In this document: one piece after another, positions 61,115 through 64,000 of the stretch | Position numbering within the stretch: the first letter of the stretch is position 1 | Layout: every line of letters begins with the position of its first letter | Assembly (NCBI RefSeq): GCF_036588685.1 | Contig: NC_086386.1 | Span: forward strand, 49,275,878-49,339,877 | Reading direction: 5' to 3' | DNA: 64,000 nt | Source of the DNA: Mytilus trossulus | Lineage: Eukaryota > Mollusca > Bivalvia > Mytilida > Mytilidae | The notes under the pieces: model-generated | Databases searched by the model: none | What the model saw: only the letters and a program-made list of their open reading frames with translations | Told to the model about the DNA's origin: nothing | Translations under genes and position numbers: made by a program

Positions 61115-63057
61115 TATTTTTATCCGAATTATACTTGTACTAAAGAAGATTCATTTGCAACATTAACTAACGCACTTATTTCCACTAAAATCTGTGTTTA
61201 AGAGATCACATGGTTAAATTACAATTTACAAAGCAAATATACATATTACTCTTCCACAGGATTTCACTTGTATTAAAAACTTGTTCAGAAGCAAACATAA
61301 ATGCTTTTGGAACAATTGGAATGTGAGGGTATCCTGGTTGCAAATCAAATTTGAAGAGCTAAGTAATTATGCTGGATATAAGTTGCATTGTTACGATAAT
61401 TACCATCATATCGATACATTTAAATTAGTCAAATACAACATAACAGAAGATTTTAAGAACACATCAATCAGATATAGGAAATGGTATAATTTTCGTAATG
61501 TTTACATATAACAAAACTATCCCTATGGTCCTCAGATAAAATATGAAAGGAACAATTTATTTTATCAAATTGCTTTGTAACTGTTGTGTCTGACAAAGAG
61601 TGTCAAGAAAATTATAAACAGAAAAACTCATTTAGGAAAATGACAATGGAAATATCAATAAATTTGACAAGAAAAAAACATTTACTATATACTTACCTTG
61701 CGCAATTTACATAATTATTGTCAAATTCCTTTAAAATTTCGGAACTGTTTCTTCTTTGAACTTTTCATTTTGAATAATGATAGGTTGGTTTAAAAAATCT
61801 TTGCGTGATTGTTAGAAACTTGACAATTGACAAAAACAATCGTTTTAATAGGTCAAATTTTATAACTGTTTTAGGTTTGTTAATCGTACCGTTATGATAA
61901 AGTATCAAGTTTCAAATATGACCCAGTATATAAAAAATAAAGTTGATCTAGAAAGTAATGACTGAAATTAAAATTCGCTTTTATGTAAAAGTGTACACAT
62001 ATGGTTCATTTTTATCGGGTTTTTTGTGTCATTTTATATTTCTTTTCAATGTGTTTTCGATGAGTACCCCCTAATTACATTCATTAAAAATGTTACAAAC
62101 AAACTAAACCTACTATTGAGACATCAAAATATAGGGAAATATTTTGGCTACTAAAATAGTTTATAAATACTTAAGACAAGACAGTCGCCTAAAATATACG
62201 AGATTATCGTTATCCGTGAAAACTGAAACCGTGAAGTATATCTAAAGTTGGCTGATTGCAGTCGTAAAATGAATGTACCCGTAGGTGAGGCGAAAGAACT
62301 CACAAGTCGAAATTAGAATAACAATAGCATGGCAAAAATTACACAAAATACAAAATAACAACAGCATGGCAAAAATTACACACAATACAACATAGAAAAC
62401 TAAAGTCTGAGCAACAAGAACCCCATCAAACACTAAAGGGGTGATATCTGGTGCTGTGGAAGGGTAGGCATATCTACATCAGGAACCCGTCCAGGTGAAT
62501 ATTTGAATTGTTATAGAAAATATTTGATAAAACAGAACATACTACCTGTTTCCATTATATACTCTATGATATTGATATCCAAAAAAGAAACATTTGTTAC
62601 ATCTAAATCTCAAACAGTACTTTCGTACGAAGACTGTTTGGATAGAAACTAACAAATCAAAGGTTTATTATCGTTGATTTAAATCTGTGAATTCAAATAT
62701 GACTTTCCTACTTTGCTGAAATGTTGGGTGTCTGTTTCCATTTTTCTTATTTAACCATGAAGTTTTCAGTTTATTTCGACCTAAGATGTTGACTTTCCCT
62801 TAGATATCTTTCACCTATCTTTCTTTAATATACAGATATTACCTTAACTGCCTCCACTGATAATGACTTTCTTATAAATTTGATAACTCTTAAAGAATCT
62901 AATAAATACATGTATACATCGAAGATAACAGAATATTTATCAACATTTCTTAAAACACAGAACAATACATTTGACATTATATATTGAATGGGAAGATTTT
63001 CATTTACTCTTTTGTCCATAGTTATTTACCGTTGATTTAAATTTGTGAATATAATAC
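61115..63057. other. Upstream flank of the 61.1-kb exon
   Basis: Putative promoter region of the minus-strand gene, then gene-poor DNA containing a reverse repeat fragment at 62400-62495. The ORFs here show no splice or composition support. Confidence 0.4.
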
Positions 63058-63290
63058 AAATAAACTCATCATAGATATTAGGGCTAAATTTAGTATATAC
63101 GTCAGACGCGCGTTTCGTCTTCAAAAGACTCATCAGTGACGCTCGATTCCAAAAAAGTAAAAAAAAAAGCCAAATAATAAACGAAGTTGAAGAGCATTGA
63201 GGACCAAAATTCCTTTCAGTTTTGCCAAATACAGCTAAGGTAATCTATGCCTGAGGTAGAAAAGCCTTAGTATTGACCAAAAATGACTTT
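63058..63290 (-). repeat. Hammerhead-bearing element with intact ribozyme
   Basis: The ribozyme is at 63098-63144. Stem II is extended to GTCTT/AAGAC and stem I is GCGTCA against TGACGT. Upstream element blocks (CCTCAATGCTCTTCAACTTC, TTTGGC, CTTAGCTGTATTTGGCAAAA) are kept up to about 63290. Confidence 0.85.
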
Positions 63291-64000
63291 CACACTTTGC
63301 TGACATTTTGTATCGTTATGAAAACGGAACTAATTAGACATTGTATATATGTAGCACGGAAGTATCGAACTCCTGAGAAAGTTAAAAAAAAAAATAAAAA
63401 AGGAACTTTGATTCATGTGTATCAAATCACCATTATAAATTCAATAATTTTATTATATACCTTAACCGTTTTGCATTTATTTATTATAAAAGGCAACGTG
63501 CATGCTTTATTTAATCACTTCAATTATCTCAGCAGAGGTAACACAGAAGTCTATAAACCAAGGCTAACTACAATTATCACTGATGTATTAAGAGGGCTCC
63601 TGGGTATAAATAAAAAAAAAAATCTAATATAGGATTTCGCTATATTTTTCTCGAAATAAACTTTATCCTATACCTAATAGAAAAATAAAATAAAAATATG
63701 GGGTCACCGTTCATTTAAGCTCAAAATCTGCAATCGAAAAAAGCATGCATTTTTGTTTATGTACTTTTTTTCTGTTGAACTAATAGGAGATAAAAAAAAG
63801 AACGTAATATAAGAAATTGCTTAAATTTTACAATTGTTTAGTTTAAGTGCAGCTTATTGGAAAAAAATATTAAAAAATATAGGCTACCGGTGAGTTTAAA
63901 ATGATATTTCAATTTCAAAGCCAAAAAATGTAATTATTAACCAAAGGGAGATAATTTGGAGCTTTTTCAATGATATCAAAGTTTTAAAAATCATGTGGGG

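Overview
This is eukaryotic nuclear DNA. It is strongly AT-rich, carries short coding exons bounded by GT/AG splice sites, and is crowded with interspersed repeats. The repeats point to a marine bivalve, most likely a mussel of the genus Mytilus. The best clue is a dispersed element ending in a type I hammerhead ribozyme motif (CTGATGA, short stem II, GAAAC, a tiny stem III and a GTC cleavage site). I recognise this family from memory as typical of mussel genomes, but I could not run a search.

Region 1 (about 1-25.8 kb, + strand) holds a family of very small mucin-like, single-pass membrane proteins that I rebuilt from splice signals. Each is encoded as a signal-peptide exon (ending in phase 1), one or more Thr/Ser/Pro-rich exons (phase 1-1), a transmembrane exon and a short basic tail exon. 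Two close tandem paralogues sit at 11565-19051 (138 aa) and 21281-25401 (134 aa). A shorter, diverged relative lies at 1229-4605 (79 aa). The duplication that made the close pair included the promoter side, parts of the introns and the 3' flank.

Region 2 (27546-29213, - strand) is a single-exon rhodopsin-class GPCR of 555 aa. It has an exceptionally long third extracellular loop, about 200 residues.

Region 3 (about 32.8-61.1 kb, - strand) appears to be one long, low-complexity gene. Its two 3' coding exons are at 32828-33604 and 34710-34914. Two candidate 5' coding exons, at 57480-57655 and 60798-61114, both end in the matching phase. If they belong together, the large intron contains a same-strand three-exon tyrosine-recombinase gene at 35834-38420. 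That gene is of the Crypton/DUF3504 type, 465 aa, with all catalytic residues present. Just upstream begins a 7.7-kb tandem duplication (38121-45827 and 45831-53537) with no length change and no base difference noticed. The duplication copied the first 100 codons of the recombinase, a 160-bp perfect hairpin, and ribozyme-bearing repeats.

The remaining sequence is introns, intergenic DNA and repeats: ribozyme elements, foldback elements or MITEs, other dispersed mussel-type repeats, small tandem duplications and homopolymers. No rRNA, confident tRNA, CRISPR or prokaryotic feature was seen. Most long ORFs outside the genes above look like chance frames or repeat translations.
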